Positions 7,959 through 15,308 of a DNA stretch of 64,000 bases are shown piece by piece. The translations under genes were made by a program, and so were the position numbers. Every line of letters begins with the position of its first letter. Positions within the stretch are counted from its first letter, which is position 1. This DNA is from Candidatus Gastranaerophilales bacterium (GTDB taxonomy: Bacteria > Cyanobacteriota > Vampirovibrionia > Gastranaerophilales > Gastranaerophilaceae): the NCBI GenBank assembly GCA_944323045.1, contig CALUQX010000003.1, positions 1 to 64,000 of the forward strand, given 5' to 3'. Under the pieces are notes generated by a model. The model saw only the letters and a program-made list of their open reading frames with translations, was not told the DNA's origin and made no database searches.

Positions 7959-9062
7959 ATGAAAGGGACATTAACTTTATCTGAATACGGTTCAGCATGC
8001 ACTACTGCTCAGGCGACCGCTAAAGCCGCATTCACGCTGGCTGAGGTGCTGATAACGCTTGCTGTGATTGGAATTGTCGCAGTGCTGACAATCCCGTCAT
8101 TAGTAAAGAACTACAATGAGAAGGCATGGGAAAGTGGACAAAAAGTTTTTGAAAACAGATTACTTGTAGCAACACGTCAGATGAACACAGAAGAAAAACT
8201 AGCGGGTTACAACTCAACCATGGATTTTGTAAACGAACTCAAAAAATATATTAAAATCACAAGAGTCTGCGATAATGACAATATTACAAAATGCTTTAAT
8301 AAAGAAGTTATTTGGAGTGCAGATGAAGAACCTGTGGACATGTCAAAAGTAACAGACGCATCAGCTTTTGGTCTAGATTGGGAGACTGATACGGTGGCAG
8401 TTCAGTTTGCGAATGGCGTAAATGCAGTAATTGCCTACAATCCGAATGCGACCCAAGACCCGTATAATAACCAGTTTGCTGCGACCTCAAAATCAATGGC
8501 AATATTGTATGATTTGTCAGGAAACAAAAATCCGAATACAAAAGGTAAAGATATAAAAAATATAAATGTAGAGCAGTTAGCCGGTGTAGAAGGCTGCTTG
8601 ATACCTGAATTAAAAGATACAATGTGCATAACGAAAATTATATCTCCAGAAGAATACGGATATTTATCATATTCTGCATGTACCGAGGCTAAGAATAACG
8701 GCGAAATAGACGTAGACTATTGTTATAACGGAAATGATTATTTTGCAGGTGCAGTAAAAGCATGCGGCGGAATAAACAACATGCCAAGCCAGGATCAACT
8801 AACCCAGTTAGCAAAATATGTATACAATAATGATAGTATAAACTCCAGCAGCTACACATATTACCTAGCTTTAGACACAACGAAAGCCTCCCAATTCCTC
8901 TCAGCCTCCCCAGGTTCATCTTCTGGATGGTTCTATGTTTGGTCTGGGCAGGAGTACAGCAGCGATCGCGCGTACAGCCGCTACTTCGGCTCTACCTACA
9001 CGGGCTGGTACTACTACGTCCGCAACCTCAGCAGCATACTCGCGGTTTGTCTAGACCATTAA
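7959..9062 (+). CDS. Prepilin-like protein with DGR-type variable C-terminus (copy 2)
   Basis: 367 aa. Leader of 24 residues, then FTLAEV with Glu at +5 and a hydrophobic helix; the residue before the cleavage point is Ala. The central region matches the gene at 365-1471 with only scattered changes, while the leader and about 100 C-terminal residues differ more. The CTLD/DUF1566-like domain contains KACGGINNMP and YVWSGQE; residues 325-367 are the variable segment. A good GGAGG ribosome site precedes the ATG. A promoter and a divergent XRE gene lie upstream. Likely a surface-displayed minor pilin or adhesin whose binding face is diversified; the binding role is inferred from other DGR targets. 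Confidence 0.88.
   Translation: MKGTLTLSEYGSACTTAQATAKAAFTLAEVLITLAVIGIVAVLTIPSLVKNYNEKAWESGQKVFENRLLVATRQMNTEEKLAGYNSTMDFVNELKKYIKITRVCDNDNITKCFNKEVIWSADEEPVDMSKVTDASAFGLDWETDTVAVQFANGVNAVIAYNPNATQDPYNNQFAATSKSMAILYDLSGNKNPNTKGKDIKNINVEQLAGVEGCLIPELKDTMCITKIISPEEYGYLSYSACTEAKNNGEIDVDYCYNGNDYFAGAVKACGGINNMPSQDQLTQLAKYVYNNDSINSSSYTYYLALDTTKASQFLSASPGSSSGWFYVWSGQEYSSDRAYSRYFGSTYTGWYYYVRNLSSILAVCLDH
8931..9062 (+). other. Variable segment (putative DGR VR) of prepilin gene 2
   Basis: 132 bp starting at the invariant FYVWSGQE codons. Variable codons are NNC as in the other copies, with Tyr (TAC) frequent in this one. One variable codon is GAT, so not every difference fits adenine mutagenesis. 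The variable segment ends in the shared GCGGTTTGTCT(A/T)GACCAT block, which could hold the initiation site of homing. Confidence 0.8.
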
Positions 9063-9082
9063 GAGGCTCTGCCTCTTACTGG
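9056..9082 (+). other. Hairpin over the stop codon of prepilin gene 2
   Basis: CCATTAAGAGGC, loop TCT, GCCTCTTACTGG: a 12-bp stem with one mismatch, including the final codon and stop. The loop is the reverse complement of the loop in copy 1 (AGA). A 9-bp tandem array starts one base after it (9084-9110: GTGAGTAAA, GTGAGTGCA, GTGAGTAAT). Confidence 0.65.
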
Positions 9083-9412
9083 GGTGAGTAAAGTGAGTGC
9101 AGTGAGTAATGTATTTACAATTAATCAGGCAATGTGGATATTCCATGTTGCCTGATTTACCTCTCCGAGGGGGAGGTCACAACACTTAACGAACGTAAGT
9201 GAGTTTAGTGTTGTGGGTGGGGGTTGGTCATAGGCGTATTTAGATTAGCTGTGGCTGTTATGAAACTTCGTAGGCTACGCCTACCCCCCTCCTCGAAATC
9301 AGAGATTTCGGTCCTCCCTCCAGGGGAGGACATGAAAACCGCAGGCAATGTGGATATTCTACATTGCCTGATGTTTTCATGTCATCGCGCATTTGTGGAT
9401 TGCGAGCAGAGC

Positions 9413-9516
9413 GGATTTGCGTACGGACGGAGCAAAGCGAGTCCGGGTAGCGAACAGATTGAGCCGACTAAGCCGCAAGGCTTTTAGGCGAAACTCTGTG
9501 AGCGTGGAGCAAATCC
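9413..9516 (+). repeat. Structured repeat element, copy B
   Basis: Closed by GGATTTGC (9413-9420) and GCAAATCC (9509-9516). Inside are CGGAC/GTCCG, the conserved text TAGCGAACAGATTGAGC, a hairpin AAGCC-GCAA-GGCTT (9470-9483) with a GNRA-type loop, and CTCTGTGAGCGTGGAG. Copies at 1-47 (partial), 37228-37409 and 61623-61732 (reverse) keep the framework but use different hairpin stems, each still paired. This points to a structured RNA or a hairpin-dependent DNA element of unknown function. Confidence 0.65.
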
Positions 9517-9685
9517 AAGACACGTCTTATCGTCCTAACGTCTTTTTCAAAACAACTGTTCACAGGTTACAGAGCCCAAAGTATAAAAGCGGACTTGTCC
9601 GCCCAGCAAGGCGTAGATTTTCATCTGCTGCGTCAGTCGTGATGACAGATTTATTTTCGCATGTCATTATTCAGAATTATGCAGA

Positions 9686-9714
9686 AAAAAGACTGACATA
9701 TTGTCAGTCTTTTT
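9686..9714 (-). terminator. Bidirectional Rho-independent terminator
   Basis: AAAAAGACTGACA and TGTCAGTCTTTTT form a perfect 13-bp stem with a 3-nt loop. It lies 44 bp beyond the stop of the minus-strand SLH gene and probably ends its transcript. Confidence 0.85.
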
Positions 9715-9757
9715 CCGGCTAACGAACTAAACTACTGTGCGTCAATTGTACCTCTTA

Positions 9758-11794
9758 TTAGTCAGCACAACCAAATGCGATAGTAACGTGTTCTCTTGGA
9801 TTTACTGCAGATATTTTGTATCCGCGCGGGTCTACAAGGTAAGCAAATTCGTCGCCTGTGGTTTGGAATAAGCCCATTGTACCTGATAAAGCTGTTCTTG
9901 TTACGTCAATCGGAGCCTTAACAGTTTCCCATATACCATCTCCTAAGTTTCTGGCTGCGGCACCAAATTGTCCCTGGAATACGTGACCGAGCATATAACC
10001 GGCATCATTTGATACGTTTTCTGCCGCATTACCGACATTTGTCAATATGCCGCCTGCTGTTCTGCCCACTACACCTACCAGTGAACCAGCTAAGGTGAAT
10101 GGCGCTTCTACTAATCTCGCAACAGGGTTAACCTGTTTTGATTTATTAACCTGTGCCTGTAATATTTGTTTAGGCAAATTAGTCTTACAATCACCATTCT
10201 TTATGCTTGTGAATGATAATTTTATAGCACCTTTATCACAGCCTGACGGTCTGATAACTTCTACAACCTGACCGGTTACTGTTGAACCGCAAGGATAATT
10301 TACACCGTTAATTGTAATATCTTCAAGAGTTTTTGCTCTGAAGTATTGACCTACGTGTGATGATTTTGAGGTTAACTGGTCAATCATCGCAACTTTAAGG
10401 GTCGGTATCTTAACAATGTCCTCTTGTTCCATAAAGGCTTTTTTAGTCACAGGACATGCTGGACAAATATTGTTTGCGGTTTTTGGATTTGTATCATAAC
10501 CGAGTGCTACACGTACAGTCTGTAACATTGATGCAACATCTGCACGGGATGCTTCTTTATTAGGACAAATCATATTTGGATTTGGCATATCTTTTAAAGC
10601 ACCGCTCTGTAATGATTTAGCAACCGGTATTCTTGCCCAGTTTGGAACTGTGTGTCCATCAGCATATTTGCTTAATATTTCATCAGCTTTGCACTGGTCA
10701 ATATCACAGGTCATACCTTTTGCAATAGTTGTTAAGGCTTCTGCTCTTGTTACAGGATGATTAGGCTCAAATTTGCCATTTGGATAACCTTTTAACAGGT
10801 CTTCTTCTACGGCTTTTGCAATTGCTGCATTAGCCCAGTTGCTTACAGGAACATCTTTGAACATGCATTCGTTGTTCATGCTGCAATCAAGATTGAACCC
10901 TTTAACTAACATTGTTGCAAATTCCGCACGTGATATACTTCTGTTTGGTTTGAACATACCGTCAGGATAGCCCACAACAACATCATTAATAGCTAACTTA
11001 TCAATATCGCAGGCAGCCCAGTAACCATTAGGAACATCAGGGAATGCACATGCACCGGCTACCCCTGCTGCAGCACCGGTTGTACCTTCACTGGTGTATT
11101 CGAAAGGGACGAAAGACTTTTTTACTGCATTAATAGAATTAGATGTTTGTAAATCAATAGGGCAGTTATTACCGTCCATTAATCTTTCATTTCTATCAAT
11201 CGGAATACCATTATGTCTTGTAGGAGCTTCATTCAAACAAGGCAATTCTGCAGCGGCACCTGTAATATTACCGCTTGAAGATACGGTTACTCCATTAATG
11301 TCTGAAGAAAGTGTTCTTGGAGTTCCGAGCATAGCTGTTTCAGAAGAGAAGATTGAACTTGCCGGATGTCCTACATAGTTGTTTGTACCGTAAATGGCAT
11401 TTGGATAGCCATAAACTTGTTTCATATCCTGTCTTGAAGGTTTACCTGTTCCCGGGCATACTGCACAGGCAGGTTCTGCCGGTTTGTCACAGCTAATTTC
11501 ATCCGGACATCCGCAATCGCTTTTCTTTTGTTCACACGGATCGCATTGTGCCGGCGGACACGGGTCTGCTTGTTTTTTGCAATCGCATTCATCAAATGTC
11601 TTTTTGCATTTGTCGCAGGATGGCGTCGGTGTTTCACACGGGCATGCAGGTCCTGTTACTACAGGCATTGGTTCAGCACATGGAGCCGGTGTTTCCGGCA
11701 CTGAACATGGACAAGCCGCCATTGCTGAATTCAAGGAACACGTTGCTATTCCAACGGCAATTGCAGCTGCCACAGTAAGTTTTTTAATAGTCAT
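9758..11794 (-). CDS. SLH-domain envelope protein with Cys-rich N-terminus
   Basis: 678 aa. Signal peptide 1-26 (cut after AMA). Residues 27 to about 117 are Cys/Pro-rich with about 17 cysteines, some in CPC motifs. Three S-layer homology repeats follow: near 249-300 (FPDVPNGYWA), 310-362 (FKDVPVSNWA) and 368-435 (the last degenerate). The C-terminal 200 residues have no recognised domain, only glycine-rich and TAGG-like stretches. SLH domains bind peptidoglycan-linked polymers. Cyanobacterial SLH proteins often carry a porin barrel, but none is recognised here. Likely an abundant cell-wall or outer-envelope anchor. It is a single gene with its own terminator at 9686. Confidence 0.85.
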   Translation of the reverse strand: MTIKKLTVAAAIAVGIATCSLNSAMAACPCSVPETPAPCAEPMPVVTGPACPCETPTPSCDKCKKTFDECDCKKQADPCPPAQCDPCEQKKSDCGCPDEISCDKPAEPACAVCPGTGKPSRQDMKQVYGYPNAIYGTNNYVGHPASSIFSSETAMLGTPRTLSSDINGVTVSSSGNITGAAAELPCLNEAPTRHNGIPIDRNERLMDGNNCPIDLQTSNSINAVKKSFVPFEYTSEGTTGAAAGVAGACAFPDVPNGYWAACDIDKLAINDVVVGYPDGMFKPNRSISRAEFATMLVKGFNLDCSMNNECMFKDVPVSNWANAAIAKAVEEDLLKGYPNGKFEPNHPVTRAEALTTIAKGMTCDIDQCKADEILSKYADGHTVPNWARIPVAKSLQSGALKDMPNPNMICPNKEASRADVASMLQTVRVALGYDTNPKTANNICPACPVTKKAFMEQEDIVKIPTLKVAMIDQLTSKSSHVGQYFRAKTLEDITINGVNYPCGSTVTGQVVEVIRPSGCDKGAIKLSFTSIKNGDCKTNLPKQILQAQVNKSKQVNPVARLVEAPFTLAGSLVGVVGRTAGGILTNVGNAAENVSNDAGYMLGHVFQGQFGAAARNLGDGIWETVKAPIDVTRTALSGTMGLFQTTGDEFAYLVDPRGYKISAVNPREHVTIAFGCAD

Positions 11795-12003
11795 TTTTAC
11801 CTCCTTGTGTTTGCGGGCTTTTTACTAAAAACCCAAAAAATTATTTAAAAAACAAACTTATACCAGATTATGTACTTTATTTGTTGTCAGAAACATTACC
11901 GTAAAAGGTTATTCACTAGGGCTATTTGCTCAATGCTTTATTTATAATTATTGATTTTTTACGGAATTTAGATTATTATTTGATAAAGCAAGAGAGAATT
12001 GTT

Positions 12004-12786
12004 ATGTACAAAAAGCTATTATTACTGGTAATTTGTTTAAGTTTTATATTCTGCGGATGCGGCACGAAAAAAACTATTGATGATGATTTGAGTCGCATTA
12101 TGAAACAGGATAAAATTACAATAGGGGTCAGAACAGATACAATGCCGTTCGGATTCAAAGATAAAAACGGTGACTATGCAGGTTACGACATTGATATAGC
12201 AAAGATTATTGCAACGGCTCTGATAGGTGATGATAAAAAAATAAAATTTGTAACTGTAACAGCATCTGATAGAATCAGAAAGCTTATCACCAATGAAGTT
12301 GATATGCTTGTTGCGACAATATCTATAACTGAGCCAAGACAGAGAATTTTAGATTTTTCAGTTCCGTATTACGCTGCAGGTCAAGCGATGATGCTGCCTG
12401 CTAACAGCGATATTATATCTTTGCGGGAGCTTTCCGGCAAAAAAGTTATTATTGTATATGGCTCAACAAGTGAACGCAGTATCAGATCAAGTATCCCGAA
12501 TGTAAATGTTATTGGATATAAGACATATGATGCAGCTTATCAGGCAATGAAGTCAGGTGTTGCAGATGCGCTTATTGCTGATGATACGCTTTTATACCGT
12601 TATACGCTTAATGACCCTTCACTAAAACTACTGCCAAAGCGATATTCAAAGGAATATTACGCTATTGCTTTCAGAAAAGACGAGGCGTCTCAGCGTTTAC
12701 AAATTCGGGTAAACAGTGTTCTTCAAAGTCTGCAGTCAACCGGACGCCTTAACAGGCTGCAAGAAAAATGGGGAATCAGCGATTAA
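12004..12786 (+). CDS. Amino-acid-type ABC transporter substrate-binding lipoprotein
   Basis: 260 aa from the ATG at 12004; an upstream in-frame ATG at 11926 adds residues before the signal sequence and is less likely. The N-terminus MYKKLLLLVICLSFIFCGCG is a lipoprotein-like signal with a Cys at the expected place. The rest is a family 3 (SBP_bac_3) periplasmic binding protein: ITIGVRTDTMPFGFKDKNG, then GYDIDIAKIIA and the C-terminal ALIADDTLL. It would capture a polar amino acid or similar ligand outside the membrane. No permease or ATPase gene is adjacent, so the partner is elsewhere. Confidence 0.88.
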   Translation: MYKKLLLLVICLSFIFCGCGTKKTIDDDLSRIMKQDKITIGVRTDTMPFGFKDKNGDYAGYDIDIAKIIATALIGDDKKIKFVTVTASDRIRKLITNEVDMLVATISITEPRQRILDFSVPYYAAGQAMMLPANSDIISLRELSGKKVIIVYGSTSERSIRSSIPNVNVIGYKTYDAAYQAMKSGVADALIADDTLLYRYTLNDPSLKLLPKRYSKEYYAIAFRKDEASQRLQIRVNSVLQSLQSTGRLNRLQEKWGISD

Positions 12787-12891
12787 CTGTGTTTTGCAGT
12801 TTACACACTGTAATACCAAAAGTGTCAAAAAATGTGGCGACTATAAAGAAGAATAACTTTTGCGATATAAAACTTAATTTTATACGTAATA

Positions 12892-13530
12892 CTAATTTGC
12901 TTCTTTTAAAACAACAATTGCTTCTTCAATCTCTACACGCAAGTATTCCAACTGTTGTTCAATATTATTCGTGTTATAAATATATCCGGCACCGCCATAT
13001 GCAAGATATGCTTTATATTTTTCGGCTTCAGTTCGAAGATTTGAAACGGTTCTGGCATGACTGCTGACTTCCTGCAATCGTTGAAATGAAATAAATGTAC
13101 TTTCAGGTTTTTCTGCATATTTGTCTTCAAGGTATTCAACATTCTTGTTCAAAAAATAAACTTTAGCAACAAAACGCTGAACAGGTTCATGCTCTTCTAT
13201 AGAGTCAAGTATTTTTTCAAGAACAGGTATCATTTCATTCAAATCATTAATATATTCAGAAGTTTTGTCGGATTTAAGAATAATATTTACGAAAGAAGGA
13301 TCTTCACGCGGGATAGGTTTTAGTGCATCACCTGAGTGAAATTTTTCAGTTTTTTCAAAAACAGGTTTAGCACTGTGCTCTTCAGTCGTATTAAAACTCT
13401 TGCCTAAATCCGGCAGGGTCCCCATATAACCTTTGCCTTCATCTGCAGCAGGTTTACGCCCGCCAAAGAGTGCATAAGATTGCGGAACATTTAAAAATAA
13501 TATTAAAATTAATATCAGAATTTTTCGCAT
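12892..13530 (-). CDS. Exported protein of unknown function
   Basis: 212 aa. Signal peptide 1-21 (hydrophobic core ILILILILFL, cut after SYA). The mature part is charged and mostly helical, with a predicted helical hairpin from about residue 90 to the end; no family recognised. It is followed 52 bp upstream on the same strand by the gene at 13583, also encoding a secreted helical protein, so they may be co-transcribed. Its 3' end faces the solute-binding protein gene. Confidence 0.7.
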   Translation of the reverse strand: MRKILILILILFLNVPQSYALFGGRKPAADEGKGYMGTLPDLGKSFNTTEEHSAKPVFEKTEKFHSGDALKPIPREDPSFVNIILKSDKTSEYINDLNEMIPVLEKILDSIEEHEPVQRFVAKVYFLNKNVEYLEDKYAEKPESTFISFQRLQEVSSHARTVSNLRTEAEKYKAYLAYGGAGYIYNTNNIEQQLEYLRVEIEEAIVVLKEAN

Positions 13531-13582
13531 ACAAATATTATAATGATTCTAAGCAAAAAATCATCATATAAACTATCGAAAG

Positions 13583-14230
13583 TTATTCAGGCATTTTGCA
13601 TTTGCGACCGAAAAGATGCCTGATGCCGTGTTTTGGACAAACTTCTTCATCATACTGATAAGGCACACCAAACGGCTGCAGGTGCGGATCCGGTTTAAAG
13701 AGAGGTTTATTTTTTTCACAACGTTTAATATCTTTGCGTTTCATTTTTTGAATAAGGTTGTATTTTGCTTTTTGTTCGCCTGATAACATGGCTTTGAATT
13801 TTTTATCGTATTTACGTGTAATTTTATCAATATCGTTTTTTAGATTTTTAATTATCTTTTCCTGTTTTTTAATGGCAGAGGCATTGGCTTGCGGGTTGCA
13901 TTGAAGTTTTTTCAGAACATAAGTTTCTTGTTCCAGAAGATTTATCTTCTTATCAAGTTCTTCATAGCGGCATTTTTCAATTTCATTTTTACATTTTCTC
14001 TGCTGCGGGGTGAGATTCAAAACATTGTAGGTAGCTGCACGATTATTAATCATGCGTTCAACAAGCTCTCCACAACTGCAAGACTCTTTAATATCTTGAG
14101 CTGAGAATATAATATTTTCTGTTTCCGGGGAAAAAGCATTATTGACCGGACAAGAATTCTGTTCAGCAGCAAAGCATGTTCCTGCAAAAAGTAATGAGCA
14201 TAATCCTAAAATGAGTAATTTTGTTTTCAT
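13583..14230 (-). CDS. Exported coiled-coil protein, Spy/CpxP-like
   Basis: 215 aa. Signal peptide 1-21 (cut after CFA). The mature part has LTPQQRKC and later LSGEQKAKY, reminiscent of the LTxxQ motifs of the CpxP/Spy periplasmic chaperone family, separated by a long charged helix (about residues 85-160). Cysteines are frequent (CSCGE, KCKNEIEKC). The C-terminus (about 165-215) has further Cys and His. The Spy-like assignment rests on two short motifs and is tentative; a periplasmic location is likely. Confidence 0.6.
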   Translation of the reverse strand: MKTKLLILGLCSLLFAGTCFAAEQNSCPVNNAFSPETENIIFSAQDIKESCSCGELVERMINNRAATYNVLNLTPQQRKCKNEIEKCRYEELDKKINLLEQETYVLKKLQCNPQANASAIKKQEKIIKNLKNDIDKITRKYDKKFKAMLSGEQKAKYNLIQKMKRKDIKRCEKNKPLFKPDPHLQPFGVPYQYDEEVCPKHGIRHLFGRKCKMPE

Positions 14231-14304
14231 AAATCTCTCCTCATAATTATTTTGCCATAGAGGAAGAAAAAATACAAATCATATTTTTATTGTAGAATTT
14301 AGAT

Positions 14305-14667
14305 ATGGAAAAAATGCACTTAAGGAATTATGCGTATTTAGGCGATGCGGTTTGGGAATTACATATCCGTAAAAAAACAGTAATGCAGACAGAAAATGCA
14401 AAACTGCTGCATAAACTGACAACAGACCGGGTAAAAGCGTCGTTTCAAGCAGAATTGCTGCATTATTTAGAATCTGAATTGACAGAACAAGAATTAGAAT
14501 TAGCACGCCGCGGCAGAAATTTAGCGATACCTGTTGCGAGACGTTCAAATCAGACGGAATACCGTGCTGCAACGGCATTTGAAGTCTTGATTGGCTGGTG
14601 GTATCTGGAAGATAAAATGCGTCTGGAGGAAATTTTATCTAAAATTGAAAACAAACTGTTTGAATAA
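14305..14667 (+). CDS. mrnC: Mini-ribonuclease III
   Basis: 120 aa, the size of mini-III enzymes, which have the RNase III catalytic domain without the double-stranded RNA binding domain. The signature YLGDAVWELHIR near residues 11-22 contains the catalytic Asp, and RRGRN lies near residue 71. In Bacillus the enzyme matures 23S rRNA ends. The ATG has no clear Shine-Dalgarno site. It stands alone upstream of tRNA-Ala. Confidence 0.85.
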   Translation: MEKMHLRNYAYLGDAVWELHIRKKTVMQTENAKLLHKLTTDRVKASFQAELLHYLESELTEQELELARRGRNLAIPVARRSNQTEYRAATAFEVLIGWWYLEDKMRLEEILSKIENKLFE

Positions 14668-14779
14668 TTTTTTAAAAAAGGGGCTTTACAAAAAAAAATC
14701 AGCATGTAGAATAAATATTGTGACAAGTAAATAGATAAGAAATTTCAAATCGTACAGATTTAAAATTTCAAAGAATTCT

Positions 14780-14852
14780 GGGGGTTTAGCTCAGCTGGTA
14801 GAGCACCTGCTTTGCACGCAGGGGGTCAGGAGTTCGAATCTCCTAACCTCCA
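14780..14852 (+). tRNA. tRNA-Ala (anticodon TGC)
   Basis: 73 nt cloverleaf. Acceptor GGGGGTT/AACCTCC with one G-T pair, D-arm GCTC/GAGC, anticodon stem CCTGC/GCAGG with loop TTTGCAC (anticodon TGC), T-arm AGGAG/CTCCT with loop TTCGAAT, discriminator A. The 3' CCA is not encoded. Confidence 0.95.
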
Positions 14853-14889
14853 AATAAAAAGGGACATTAAAAAATGTCCCTTTTTATTT
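14852..14889 (+). terminator. Terminator of tRNA-Ala
   Basis: AAATAAAAAGGGACATT and AATGTCCCTTTTTATTT form a perfect 17-bp stem around a 4-nt loop directly after the tRNA. The T-run in the right arm supports Rho-independent termination. Confidence 0.85.
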
Positions 14890-15308
14890 GGTTTGTTTTG
14901 GTATAAGAACCTCCAAAATGCGTCAGCATTTAAGGCGTTTGAGCGCAAGTGAGCTGAGTGTACTAATTTCCCAGATTGATTTGTACGGATAGATAGATTA
15001 TTTTGGTAAAGTTGGCTTTGTGTGGGAGTTTCCGGGTCGGAAAAATTTTCTGTAAAATAACATAAAAAATGAATACAAACAGACAGGTCGGAATTTTAGG
15101 CAGGATAAGCAGGAAGCAGAGATTATATATGTTATGATTACGTCTTTAATATAAGTAAAATATACACAAAGAACACCACGAGGAAATTTTTCTTTTTCAT
15201 TTATTGTATATAGTTCTTCTGTAACAATTTATAATGAAAAACTACATATCTAACAATTTTTATTTTCAGGTAATTTATAGCATATAAGTAAAAACAAAAG
15301 GATATAGA
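14890..15308. other. Intergenic stretch with no recognised gene
   Basis: About 420 bp, AT-rich towards its right end. The only ORFs are a few tens of codons and look random. The last bases carry AAAGGATATAGA, a ribosome site for the gene at 15309. A 10-bp echo of the tRNA 3' end (AACCTCCAAA) occurs near 14908. Confidence 0.6.

Larger units (their letters stand above)
9083..9757. repeat. Non-coding repeat region 3' of prepilin gene 2
   Basis: No convincing gene; the ORFs here cross repeats. Contents in order: the 9-bp tandem array at 9084-9110; a terminator-like hairpin at 9123-9157 (AATCAGGCAA/TTGCCTGATT); a long hairpin at 9331-9381 with ends CATGAAAAC/GTTTTCATG and a core related to the hairpin at 9123; the motif CATGTCATCGCGCATTT at 9378; a complete structured repeat at 9413-9516; and the terminator of the SLH gene at 9686-9714. 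Confidence 0.7.

Noticed and set aside
9224-9722. ORFs of 87 and 109 codons
   Set aside because: They cross structured repeats and hairpins, have no ribosome site and no protein-like pattern.
14780-14917. tRNA-Ala as attachment site, because AACCTCCAAA recurs near 14908
   Set aside because: Only 10 bp match and no integrase or element lies between the two copies.
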